From the NCBI GenBank assembly GCA_035530375.1, contig DATKUY010000009.1, forward strand, positions 1-22,956: a DNA stretch of 22,956 nucleotides, in the 5' to 3' direction. The DNA is from Sulfuricella sp035530375 (GTDB lineage Bacteria > Pseudomonadota > Gammaproteobacteria > Burkholderiales > Sulfuricellaceae). This document shows positions 17,002 to 22,956 of the stretch, one piece after another. The notes beneath the pieces are model-generated. The model was given only the letters and a program-made list of their open reading frames with translations, ran no database searches and was not told the DNA's origin. Each line of letters begins with the position of its first letter. The stretch's first letter is position 1. Made by a program: the position numbers and the translations under genes.

Positions 17002-19533
17002 TTACTTACCCAAGCTGAGCAGCGTATCGAACAGCGTGGAAGCGATCTGAATCATTTTTCCGGCGGCCTGATAGGCCTGCTGGTACCGCATGAGATTGGC
17101 CGCTTCCTCATCCAGGTTGACCCCCGATAAACTTTGCTGTGCCATCTGTGCCTGAGAAACCAGGGATGCCTGCGCCGTACCGGTCACCTGCACTTCGCGA
17201 GCCTTGTTGCCCACCTGGCTTACCAACTGGCTGTATGCCCCCTGATAGGACGTAGTCTGCCCGGCCATGGTGTTCTTGATCTGCAGGGCGGACAGCAGCA
17301 AGGCGTTGCGATTATCCGATGCACCGCCGGTGTTCGGACCGACGGTAAAGGTATCGCCGGCTGCCGGAGCACCGCTAATCTGCGTCGTCCACCCGTTGAA
17401 TGAAATCGGCTGGCCGGACGTATAGCTTCCGGTCGCCGGCTTGCCCGTATAGGTAAAGGTGGACGCGATTGGGGATGTAGCTGCGGCAGGGTCTTGAATG
17501 GTAATCGTACCACCGGCAGCGGCAGTATCAACCGAGATCGTCAGTCCGCTGACCGTAGTCGTATTGGCCGACGTCCCATCCCCAACCGTCAGGGTTGCGC
17601 CGGAAATGGTATACACAGTCCCTACCGGTCCGCTAATGGTGCCACCGGAAATGGTCGTGGTCGTACCCGTCGCACCGTAACTACCGCTGCCTGCGGTGCC
17701 GATAGTTGTCGCGCCGGCGGCAACGCCAGTAAAACCAGGATTGCTCCCACCTGCTCCGACCGCAGCCGCAAGGGACGCCGCCGACATAAATCCATTTGTG
17801 CCTACAATCGTACTTGTGCCGGTGAAATTATTGGTCGTACCGGCAAGATGATAGGTATTCGAACTGCCGAAAACAATCTGCATATTGTTGCCCAGGTTCG
17901 GATCGACGGGCGAGGGCGAAGCCAGTGTCGCCGAGCTAATTGTCGCGCCGGCCGAGTTCTTCGAGGTGACAGTCTTGTCGACGGTAAAAGTGTCGCCTAT
18001 TGCAGGAGCACCGGTAATATTCACCGACCAGCCATTGAATGCCACGGTTTGCGGGCTGGTAAACGCCGCATTCTTTGCCAGGGTAGCGCCAGTGGTGTTA
18101 TCCACGACGTCAAAAGCAGTGAGTGAAGTAAACTTGAGCGTCACATTATCGTTGAAAGAATTAACGCTGCCGGCGCCAATCGTTCCCGAGCCTGTGTTGG
18201 TAAGCGTCGCATTGGTGCTAATCGGTGCCGCAGCGGCAATTTTTGATGTATCTGTAATTGCCACGCCGATGTCCCTGGCACCGTTACGAGTTGGTTGAAT
18301 CAGCCAGCTTTCCCCGGCAACTGACCCGGGGGTAGTCTCGCTTATCGTCAGGCCATCCACAGATTGTGGAAGGGCTGCCGCTGAAAACAGCGTGGTATTG
18401 TCTGACAGTCGAACCAGGGTGTAATTACCCCCGCCATTGGCTTGCAATCTGTAATCGCTGGTGGTGATCGCTCCGGCATCCAAAAAGCCGACAGCAACCA
18501 CGGCAGCGCTGGTATTGGAGCCGCCGGGAATGACGTTCGGGTTGGCGACATTAAAGAAATTCCCTCCCAGCGCCCCATTTAGATCCATCCCGAGTTTGTG
18601 CTGGTCGTTGAAGGTCTGCGCCAAGCCGATCGCCACACGTCCCAACGCATTCTGAGCGCTATCCAGCGTTTCGCTGCGGAACGCCAGCAACCCACCCAAA
18701 TTCCCTCCCTGAATGCTACTGGATGACAACATAATCTTGGAGCTTCCCGTCAATAAGGCGACATCGAGCTGCTGCGGATTGTCCGTGGAAGGTGCTGCCG
18801 TCAGGGTGAACGACTGTTGCCCCAACACCAGGGGCTGGCCGCTGCCAATAAAGACGCTGTAGTCACCGCCATCCTGCTTGACCACGGATACCTTGACCTC
18901 CTTGCTGAGATCGGCAATCAACTGTTCGCGCTGATCATGCAAATCGTTCGCCGGCTGGCTGCCGCCGCTTTCGGCGAGCATGATGCCTTTATTGAGACTG
19001 GCGATCTGCTGGGCGTAGGAGTTGATTACGTCAACACTGGCGGTGATCTGAGTGTTAACGCCATCACGGATTTGTTGAAAGCGGTCGTTCAGGGCCTGAA
19101 ACCGGGACGCAAGAGCCTGCGCGCCACCCAACATCGACTGCCGCGAAGACGCAGAGGCAGGATTGGCGGCCACGTCGTTGGCCGAAGTAAAAAAATCCTG
19201 CAACGCGGGTGACAATCCGGCGCTCGGGTCAGCCAGCATGTTATCGATCTGCTGGATCTGCGAAAGGTAGGTATCCAGGCTGCTGCTCTGCGTTTGCGCC
19301 TGCGTCACCTGGCTGTCGAGAAAATCGCTATAGAGGCGCTTGACCGTATCAACCTGCACGCCCTGCCCCAGGAAACTGCCACCGGTGAACTGGGGCAGGG
19401 CAGTCGTCTGAACGATCTGCTGGCGATGGAAGCCGGGAGTATTGGCGTTGCTGATATTATGGCCGGTCGTAATCAAACCAGCCTGGGCGGCATTAAGACC
19501 GGACAACCCAATTCCAAAGATACTGTCTCCCAA
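17002..19533 (-). CDS. flgK: Flagellar hook-associated protein 1, enlarged
   Basis: The product is 843 residues, compared with 547 in E. coli. The N-terminus (IFGIGLSGLNAAQAGL, HNISNANTPGFHRQ) and C-terminus (SGVNLDEEAANLMRYQQAYQAAGKMIQ) are normal and form the helical core that seals hook to filament. The extra length is a threonine/glycine/serine-rich beta region from about 430 to 735. It contains a duplicated module: FNGWSVNITGAPAIGDTFTV (499-518) and FNGWTTQISGAPAAGDTFTV (712-731). Between the copies lies a low-complexity stretch at about 580-690. The start is TTG at 19533: AGGAG is 6-7 bases before it and no ATG fits the family N-terminus. A sigma-28 promoter and a structured leader precede the gene, fitting late flagellar expression together with flgL. 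Confidence 0.95.
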   Translation of the reverse strand: MGDSIFGIGLSGLNAAQAGLITTGHNISNANTPGFHRQQIVQTTALPQFTGGSFLGQGVQVDTVKRLYSDFLDSQVTQAQTQSSSLDTYLSQIQQIDNMLADPSAGLSPALQDFFTSANDVAANPASASSRQSMLGGAQALASRFQALNDRFQQIRDGVNTQITASVDVINSYAQQIASLNKGIMLAESGGSQPANDLHDQREQLIADLSKEVKVSVVKQDGGDYSVFIGSGQPLVLGQQSFTLTAAPSTDNPQQLDVALLTGSSKIMLSSSSIQGGNLGGLLAFRSETLDSAQNALGRVAIGLAQTFNDQHKLGMDLNGALGGNFFNVANPNVIPGGSNTSAAVVAVGFLDAGAITTSDYRLQANGGGNYTLVRLSDNTTLFSAAALPQSVDGLTISETTPGSVAGESWLIQPTRNGARDIGVAITDTSKIAAAAPISTNATLTNTGSGTIGAGSVNSFNDNVTLKFTSLTAFDVVDNTTGATLAKNAAFTSPQTVAFNGWSVNITGAPAIGDTFTVDKTVTSKNSAGATISSATLASPSPVDPNLGNNMQIVFGSSNTYHLAGTTNNFTGTSTIVGTNGFMSAASLAAAVGAGGSNPGFTGVAAGATTIGTAGSGSYGATGTTTTISGGTISGPVGTVYTISGATLTVGDGTSANTTTVSGLTISVDTAAAGGTITIQDPAAATSPIASTFTYTGKPATGSYTSGQPISFNGWTTQISGAPAAGDTFTVGPNTGGASDNRNALLLSALQIKNTMAGQTTSYQGAYSQLVSQVGNKAREVQVTGTAQASLVSQAQMAQQSLSGVNLDEEAANLMRYQQAYQAAGKMIQIASTLFDTLLSLGK
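17335..17400 (-). repeat. FlgK internal duplicated module, copy 2
   Basis: This stretch encodes FlgK residues 712-733 and is similar, in protein and in DNA, to 17974-18039. Both include GGAGCACCG followed by TAAT on the plus strand at the same place. The copies are 213 codons apart and in the same orientation. Confidence 0.6.
17464..17796 (-). other. Low-complexity Gly/Thr/Ser segment of FlgK
   Basis: FlgK residues about 580-690 are built from runs such as GATGTTTTISGGTISG and TISGATLTVGDG, with almost no charged residues. They resemble secreted beta-solenoid or adhesin sequence more than a FlgK domain. The segment sits inside the second copy of the duplicated module and looks like an insertion into the surface-exposed part. 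Confidence 0.5.
17974..18039 (-). repeat. FlgK internal duplicated module, copy 1
   Basis: This stretch encodes FlgK residues 499-520, the first of the two FNGW…GDTFTV modules. The preceding residues (about 462-498, NVTLKFTSLTAFDVVDNTTG) also resemble those before the low-complexity insert (about 550-570, NMQIVFGSSNTYHLAGTTNN), so the duplicated unit is longer than the best-matching core. Confidence 0.6.
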
Positions 19534-19544
19534 TTCGCTCTCCT

Positions 19545-19608
19545 AAATAACCTGCGGTTCTTGGCGTGCAGGACTGTCCTACCGCCCCGCGCCATGTTCA
19601 GGTTATTT
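19545..19608 (-). promoter_or_regulatory. Long stem-loop in the flgK leader
   Basis: AAATAACCTG (19545-19554) and CAGGTTATTT (19599-19608) are a perfect 10-base inverted repeat. Inside are a second pair TGGCG/CGCCA (19562-19566, 19590-19594) and a small hairpin AGGAC/GTCCT (19570-19580). The outer stem would begin a few bases after the predicted sigma-28 transcript start and end directly before the ribosome site AGGAGAG (19544-19538) of the TTG start. Confidence 0.6.
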
Positions 19609-19618
19609 TATAAAAATG

Positions 19619-19645
19619 TTATCGGCAAAAACGGGCAAAACTTGA
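19619..19645 (-). promoter_or_regulatory. Sigma-28 (FliA) promoter of flgK-flgL
   Basis: On the minus strand TCAAGTTT (19645-19638) is followed by an 11-base spacer and GCCGATAA (19626-19619). The consensus for flagellar sigma-28 is TAAAGTTT, 11 bases, GCCGATAA, so 15 of 16 positions match. The predicted start is near 19612, about 80 bases before the flgK TTG. Confidence 0.85.
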
Positions 19646-19706
19646 GGCTAACCGGCCAGCGCCTGCCGCAACGTTTCGCTATTCACCACAAGCGCAAGCC
19701 CAGGGA

Positions 19707-20507
19707 TTACATGTTCATCAACCGCTGCATCATCTCGTCTTGAGTTTTTATGCCTTGAGCATTTGACTGATATTCGCGCTGGGTAATAATCATGTTGACC
19801 AGGTCGTTATTCAGGTCAACAGTCGATCCCTCCACCGCACCGGATTGCAACAAGCCCATACTTTTTGCAGCAGGAGTTCCGGAAATCACCGTGCCGGAAG
19901 CCAGCGACGCCTGCCACAGATTGTTGCCCAGCGATTCCAGCCCCTGAGGGTTCCTGAAATCGGACAGCCCGATTGTCGCTATATTCTGGTATATCAGGGG
20001 GCCGGGAACGAAAACGCCACTGCCGACGGGGGACTCCACACTTGGACCGCGCGTCTTCCCGTCTGTACCGCTAATGACGCCGCTCGCGTCAATCCGGAAA
20101 TCCGCCCAGACCGTCTTGTCGATTTTTACCGGGCCGGAAGTTCCCATCAACTGCTCGCCGTTATTGGTCACGACATAACCATCCTTATCCAGGTGGAACT
20201 GCCCATTCCTGGTATAAGCCAATGATCCATCGCTGCTTTTTACCTGAAAAAATCCCTTGCCGTTGATCGCCATATCCAGCGGGTTACCTGTCGGATTGAT
20301 TCCGCCCTGGCTGAACTCCTGCACCGCGACCATGGACATCCCTCCCATCCCGGCTTGGCCGCTGACGGTTGCCGCTCCGTAGAGATCGGTGTATCTGCCT
20401 ATTGTCTCCTTGAAACCTACCGTGGACGCATTGGCAACGTTGTTGCCGATCAAATCCAGTTTCTGTGCGGATATGCTCAATCCGCTGATGCTGCTTTGGA
20501 AACTCAT
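19707..20507 (-). CDS. Short FlgE-like flagellar hook/rod-family protein
   Basis: The product is 266 residues. The N-terminus (MSFQSSISGLSISAQKLDLIGNNVANASTVGFKE) and C-terminus (SGAVEGSTVDLNNDLVNMIITQREYQSNAQGIKTQDEMMQRLM) are of FlgE type, with the central GKGFFQV…YTRNGQF motif of all rod-hook proteins. Ordinary FlgE is about 400 residues or more, and the outer hook domains are missing here; the length is that of FlgF or FlgG. The best reading is a shortened second hook-like protein, not FlgF or FlgG by terminal sequence. Its place between flgJ and flgK is outside the classic flg order. It has a strong ribosome site (AAGGAG, 7 bases), a sigma-54-like promoter 48-63 bases upstream, and no clear terminator after it. 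It may be a hook cap-proximal or junction component; that is inference. Confidence 0.85.
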   Translation of the reverse strand: MSFQSSISGLSISAQKLDLIGNNVANASTVGFKETIGRYTDLYGAATVSGQAGMGGMSMVAVQEFSQGGINPTGNPLDMAINGKGFFQVKSSDGSLAYTRNGQFHLDKDGYVVTNNGEQLMGTSGPVKIDKTVWADFRIDASGVISGTDGKTRGPSVESPVGSGVFVPGPLIYQNIATIGLSDFRNPQGLESLGNNLWQASLASGTVISGTPAAKSMGLLQSGAVEGSTVDLNNDLVNMIITQREYQSNAQGIKTQDEMMQRLMNM

Positions 20508-20554
20508 GGTTTACTCCTTGAATAGCAAATGTGCCGAGGCTTAACTTTATGTGA

Positions 20555-20570
20555 AGCAACAACCATTCCA
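20555..20570 (-). promoter_or_regulatory. Sigma-54-like promoter before the short hook-like gene
   Basis: The minus strand reads TGGAATG-GTTG-TTGCT (20570-20555). Ten of twelve consensus positions match TGGCACG-N4-TTGCW, including the invariant GG and GC. The predicted start near 20544 leaves a 37-base leader with a good ribosome site. It lies in the 85-base gap between flgJ and this gene. Confidence 0.5.
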
Positions 20571-20592
20571 GGAAGCCAAAAAGATGGTGCGG

Positions 20593-21495
20593 CTAACCCA
20601 CCGATGCCTGACGCATCATCTGGCTATTCAAAACGCGGGTCAGTTTGTCCGCATAGTGTGGATCGGTGGCATAGCCGGAATCCTGCAAGGCACGCGCAAA
20701 ACCAGCCGCATCACGCCCTTGGCCGAGAACCGCTTGGTAGCGCGGATTATTTTGCAACAGCTTGACGTAATCGCGGAAGCTTTCTGCGTAGGAGGAATAA
20801 GCACGGAACAACTCGGTTTTCTTTTGCGGCATGCCATTCTGGTATTCGGTGGTAGTCACGGCCGCCACGTCTCCCGTCCAGCCATTACCCGCCTTGATTC
20901 CGAACAGGTTATGGCTATTCTTGCCGTCGGCGGCAAGAATTTGCCGCTGCCCCCAGCCGCTTTCGAGCGCTGCCTGCCCCAGCAGGAAATGCGGCGGAAC
21001 GCCCAGGGCTTTCCCAGCCTCACCGGCATGCGGCAACAGATTGTCAACGAATTCCTGGGCAGAGGAAATCGCCGGTGTTTTCTCTACTGTTGGAACGGAC
21101 GCCACGGGCTGGGAAAACAGGGTGCGGGGCGGCAACTGCCCGGCTTCGACCGGCGCCACCGGCATCTTGTCAATCCCATCCGGCGCCACGGTTTGGCGGC
21201 TCATCTGCTTTATGATCATGTCCGCCAGGCCGATGCCCTTCCCCGTTGAAAGCTTCTGCGCCAACTGCTGGTCGAACATCTGTGTGTAGAGCTTGCTCTG
21301 GTCATTGTCGAATATCGGGTCACCCGGCAATCCGTCACGCATGCTTTTGAGTATCATGTTCAGGAATATCCCTTCGAACTGCTGCGCCACGGCCTTAAGC
21401 CCGGCCTTAGGGTCCTGCTTTGCCTGCAGGCGCAGCTTGCTGACGCTTTGCGCGTCAAGCGCGAATCGGGATGAGATATCCTGAGCAGAAATCAT
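20593..21495 (-). CDS. flgJ: Flagellar rod-assembly protein and peptidoglycan hydrolase FlgJ
   Basis: The product is 300 residues, the fused two-domain FlgJ typical of beta- and gammaproteobacteria. Residues about 1-100 are the rod-binding cap domain (VAQQFEGIFLNMILKSMRDG, TQMFDQQLAQKLSTGKGIGLADMI). A proline-rich linker (about 105-140) follows. Residues about 145-300 are a glucosaminidase domain with the likely catalytic glutamate E178 in AALESGWGQRQ and SHNLFGIKAG after it. It opens the peptidoglycan for the growing rod in the periplasm, exported by the flagellar system, so no signal peptide is expected or seen. It begins 7 bases after the flgI stop and is probably transcribed with it. Confidence 0.95.
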   Translation of the reverse strand: MISAQDISSRFALDAQSVSKLRLQAKQDPKAGLKAVAQQFEGIFLNMILKSMRDGLPGDPIFDNDQSKLYTQMFDQQLAQKLSTGKGIGLADMIIKQMSRQTVAPDGIDKMPVAPVEAGQLPPRTLFSQPVASVPTVEKTPAISSAQEFVDNLLPHAGEAGKALGVPPHFLLGQAALESGWGQRQILAADGKNSHNLFGIKAGNGWTGDVAAVTTTEYQNGMPQKKTELFRAYSSYAESFRDYVKLLQNNPRYQAVLGQGRDAAGFARALQDSGYATDPHYADKLTRVLNSQMMRQASVG

Positions 21496-21502
21496 GATTT
21501 CT

Positions 21503-22606
21503 CTAAATCACTTCCAGCTCGGCGTGCAGGGCGCCCGCCACCTTCATTGCCTGAAGAATGGTAAGCAGATCCTGGGGCGTAGCGCCCACCGCGTTAAGCG
21601 CTTTCACCACGTCATTCAGCGAAGCACTGCTCGGCAACATAGCCAGCCCACCTTTTTCCGCCTTGACCTCGATCTGGGGCTGCCGGGTCACCACCGTTTC
21701 CCCCCTGGACAGTGGCGCAGGCTGGCTCACCTTGGGCTCGCTGGTAATCGTCACAGTCAGGCCGCCATGCGCGACGGCGCAGGCATCCACCATCACCGAC
21801 TTGTTCATCACTACCGAGCCGGTACGCGCATTCATGATTACCTTGGCCATGGATTCGCCGGGAATCACCGCCAGATTTTCCATACGCGCCAGGAAAGAAA
21901 CCCGCTGATTAATGTTGCGCGGCGCCAGCACCTTGATGACACGGCCGTTCTCGGCGTTGGCGGTGCCCTCGCCAAAAGAACGGTTGATGGACGTAACCAC
22001 CCGGCTGGCGGTGGTGTAATCGGAATCCTTCAATTCCAGCGTAATGTAATCGCCCTGGCCCAGCGGCATATCCACGGCCCTTTCCACGGTAGCACCATTG
22101 GGAATGCGGCCAACGCTCAACTGATTCACTTGCGCACTGCCACCACCGACCGATGCGCCCGCACCGCCGACCATCAGATTCCCCTGCGCCATGCCGTAAA
22201 TCTGGCCATCCGCACCTTTAAGCGGCGTCATCAACAGGGTGCCGCCACGCAGGCTTTTCGCGTTACCGATGGAGGATACGGTGATATCTAACATCTGGCC
22301 CGGTTTGGCAAAGGGTGGCAGCGTTGCCGTCACCGTCACCGCCGCCACGTTTTTCAGTTGCAGGCTGGTGCCGGCAGGCAAGTTCACGCCAAGCTGGCCG
22401 AGCATGCTGACGACGCTTTGCACCGTGAAGGGCGTCTGGGTTGTCTGGTCACCGTTACCGTCCAGCCCCACCACCAGCCCATAACCGATCAACTGGTTGC
22501 TACGCACCCCCTGAATGTCGGCCATATCCTTGATGCGCTCGGCCTGGGCTGGCAAGGTAATCAACATGGCCACCACGAGGGGCAAGATTTTTGCAAATAA
22601 TTTCAT
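21503..22606 (-). CDS. flgI: Flagellar P-ring protein FlgI
   Basis: The product is 367 residues from the ATG at 22606. The open frame continues upstream to 22762, but only this start gives a signal peptide (MKLFAKILPLVVAMLITLPAQA, cut before ERIKDMADIQGVR) and a purine-rich ribosome site (GGGGA). The mature sequence is typical throughout: NQLIGYGLVVGLDGNGDQT, SMLGQLGVNLPAG, LLMTPLKGADGQIYGMAQGNL, NLAVIPGESMAKVIMNARTGSVVM, and the end LNAVGATPQDLLTILQAMKVAGALHAELEVI. It forms the periplasmic bushing around the rod. It is not preceded by flgH, as is usual, but by flagellin, so it needs the sigma-54 promoter found 47-62 bases upstream. Confidence 0.96.
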   Translation of the reverse strand: MKLFAKILPLVVAMLITLPAQAERIKDMADIQGVRSNQLIGYGLVVGLDGNGDQTTQTPFTVQSVVSMLGQLGVNLPAGTSLQLKNVAAVTVTATLPPFAKPGQMLDITVSSIGNAKSLRGGTLLMTPLKGADGQIYGMAQGNLMVGGAGASVGGGSAQVNQLSVGRIPNGATVERAVDMPLGQGDYITLELKDSDYTTASRVVTSINRSFGEGTANAENGRVIKVLAPRNINQRVSFLARMENLAVIPGESMAKVIMNARTGSVVMNKSVMVDACAVAHGGLTVTITSEPKVSQPAPLSRGETVVTRQPQIEVKAEKGGLAMLPSSASLNDVVKALNAVGATPQDLLTILQAMKVAGALHAELEVI

Positions 22607-22652
22607 TTCAATCCCCGCCAATTCAAAACGAATGAATCCTGAATCATTAGCA

Positions 22653-22668
22653 AGCAGAAAACGTGCCA
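22653..22668 (-). promoter_or_regulatory. Sigma-54 promoter of flgI-flgJ
   Basis: The minus strand reads TGGCACG-TTTT-CTGCT (22668-22653), matching the sigma-54 consensus TGGCACG-N4-TTGCW at all but one position, with the invariant GG and GC at correct spacing. The predicted start is near 22642, about 36 bases before the flgI ATG. The site lies just after the flagellin terminator, so flgI does not depend on the flagellin transcript. Confidence 0.75.
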
Positions 22669-22699
22669 ACCAATATCCACTGGGGGAAGAATGATGCGG

Positions 22700-22717
22700 A
22701 TCAGGCTTCAGCCTGAT
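22700..22717. repeat. Short perfect inverted repeat upstream of the flgI promoter
   Basis: ATCAGGCT and AGCCTGAT flank a two-base TC. This 18-base dyad lies 31-49 bases upstream of the sigma-54 site. It could be a binding site for a regulator or only a small hairpin in the read-through flagellin transcript; nothing further decides. Confidence 0.35.
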
Positions 22718-22747
22718 ATTTACGGTTATGGCGTACGCCGAAGAAGA

Positions 22748-22780
22748 ATCGGAGGGCGGCAAAAATTGCCGCCCTCCGAT
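22748..22780 (-). terminator. Flagellin transcription terminator
   Basis: ATCGGAGGGCGGCAA (22748-22762) and TTGCCGCCCTCCGAT (22766-22780) form a perfect 15-base-pair stem with a 3-base loop, 41 bases after the flagellin stop. On the minus strand the stem is followed by TCTTCTTC, only a moderate T-run. The symmetry and position make it the likely 3' end of the flagellin mRNA and also a guard against decay. Confidence 0.8.
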
Positions 22781-22821
22781 GAACCGGGATTGTCCGTTAG
22801 CGACAATCTCATCCCAAGCGA

Positions 22822-22956
22822 TTACTTCAACAGGCTCAATACCTGGTTAGGCAGCGCGTTCGCTTGCGCCAACATCGCCACACCCGCCTGCTGCAGAACC
22901 TGGTTGCGGGTCAGGCTGGCCGTTTCCGCCGCGAAGTCCGTATCCTGAATCCGGCT
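22822..22956 (-). CDS. fliC: Flagellin, C-terminal 44 residues (5' part beyond the right edge)
   Basis: The visible part begins at the window edge in frame and reads SRIQDTDFAAETASLTRNQV, then LQQAGVAMLAQANALPNQVLSLLK and a TAA stop. This is the conserved C-terminal D0 helix of flagellin (compare the SRIEDADYATE and QILQQAGNSVLAQANQVPQQVLSLL segments of enterobacterial FliC). It packs in the filament core and is the part that binds the export chaperone. Gene identity is firm; whether this is one of several flagellins cannot be told. Confidence 0.93.
   Translation of the reverse strand, partial: SRIQDTDFAAETASLTRNQVLQQAGVAMLAQANALPNQVLSLLK

Noticed and set aside
17400..18250. A CRISPR-like or minisatellite array in the repetitive part of flgK
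   Set aside because: There are no regular direct repeats with spacers. The repetition is protein-level low complexity plus a single in-frame module duplication.
19646..19706. Terminator after the short hook-like gene
   Set aside because: GC-rich bases are present but no good stem followed by a T-run on the minus strand was found.
22607..22762. Extension of flgI by 52 codons upstream
   Set aside because: It would run through the sigma-54 promoter and the edge of the terminator, and would bury the signal peptide inside the protein.

Overview
The window looks like chromosomal DNA of a motile betaproteobacterium. I infer this from the gene content and family flavour: a Ralstonia-type NAD-reducing hydrogenase with fused HoxF, a lateral flg gene set, and GC-rich coding sequence. 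I cannot name the genus. Almost all of it is coding. There is no rRNA, tRNA, CRISPR array, insertion sequence or phage gene, and no gene-free stretch longer than 300 bases.

Region 1 (1-10790, all genes on the minus strand). Reading in the direction of transcription, a helical protein of unknown function (GTG start, 10790) is followed by an ABC1/UbiB-family kinase. Then comes a compact cluster hoxF-hoxU-hoxY-hoxH-hoxW with 4-9 base overlaps or gaps, encoding a cytoplasmic bidirectional NAD-linked [NiFe]-hydrogenase (HoxFU diaphorase, HoxYH hydrogenase) and its C-terminal maturation protease. A DinG/YoaA-type iron-sulfur helicase begins at the base after the hoxW stop. After a GC-rich palindrome come a small exported HIRAN-domain protein and a WYL-domain transcription regulator that runs off the left edge. 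The hyp genes for NiFe-cofactor assembly are not here and must lie elsewhere.

Region 2 (10791-15597, plus strand). A divergent promoter region separates the first cluster from mfd (transcription-repair coupling factor) and a DUF1015 gene 8 bases downstream. The DUF1015 gene converges on flgL so tightly that the two stop codons share a TTAA.

Region 3 (15594-22956, minus strand). Flagellar genes are read in the order fliC (only its last 44 codons), flgI, flgJ, a short FlgE-like hook/rod protein, flgK, flgL. Promoter-like sequences fit a flagellar cascade: a near-consensus sigma-54 site before flgI, a weaker one before the short hook-like gene, and a near-perfect sigma-28 (FliA) site before flgK. 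This suggests that P-ring and FlgJ are made in the middle class and the hook-filament junction proteins late. flgBCDEFGH are not linked to flgI here; flagellin, followed by a strong terminator hairpin, sits in their place.

I did not find a clear-cut new system. The best candidates for a second look are the structured leader between the sigma-28 promoter and the TTG start of flgK, the extra short hook-like protein between flgJ and flgK, the enlarged FlgK with an internal duplication, the secreted HIRAN protein next to the WYL regulator with its candidate operator, and the kinase plus helical-protein pair in front of the hydrogenase.
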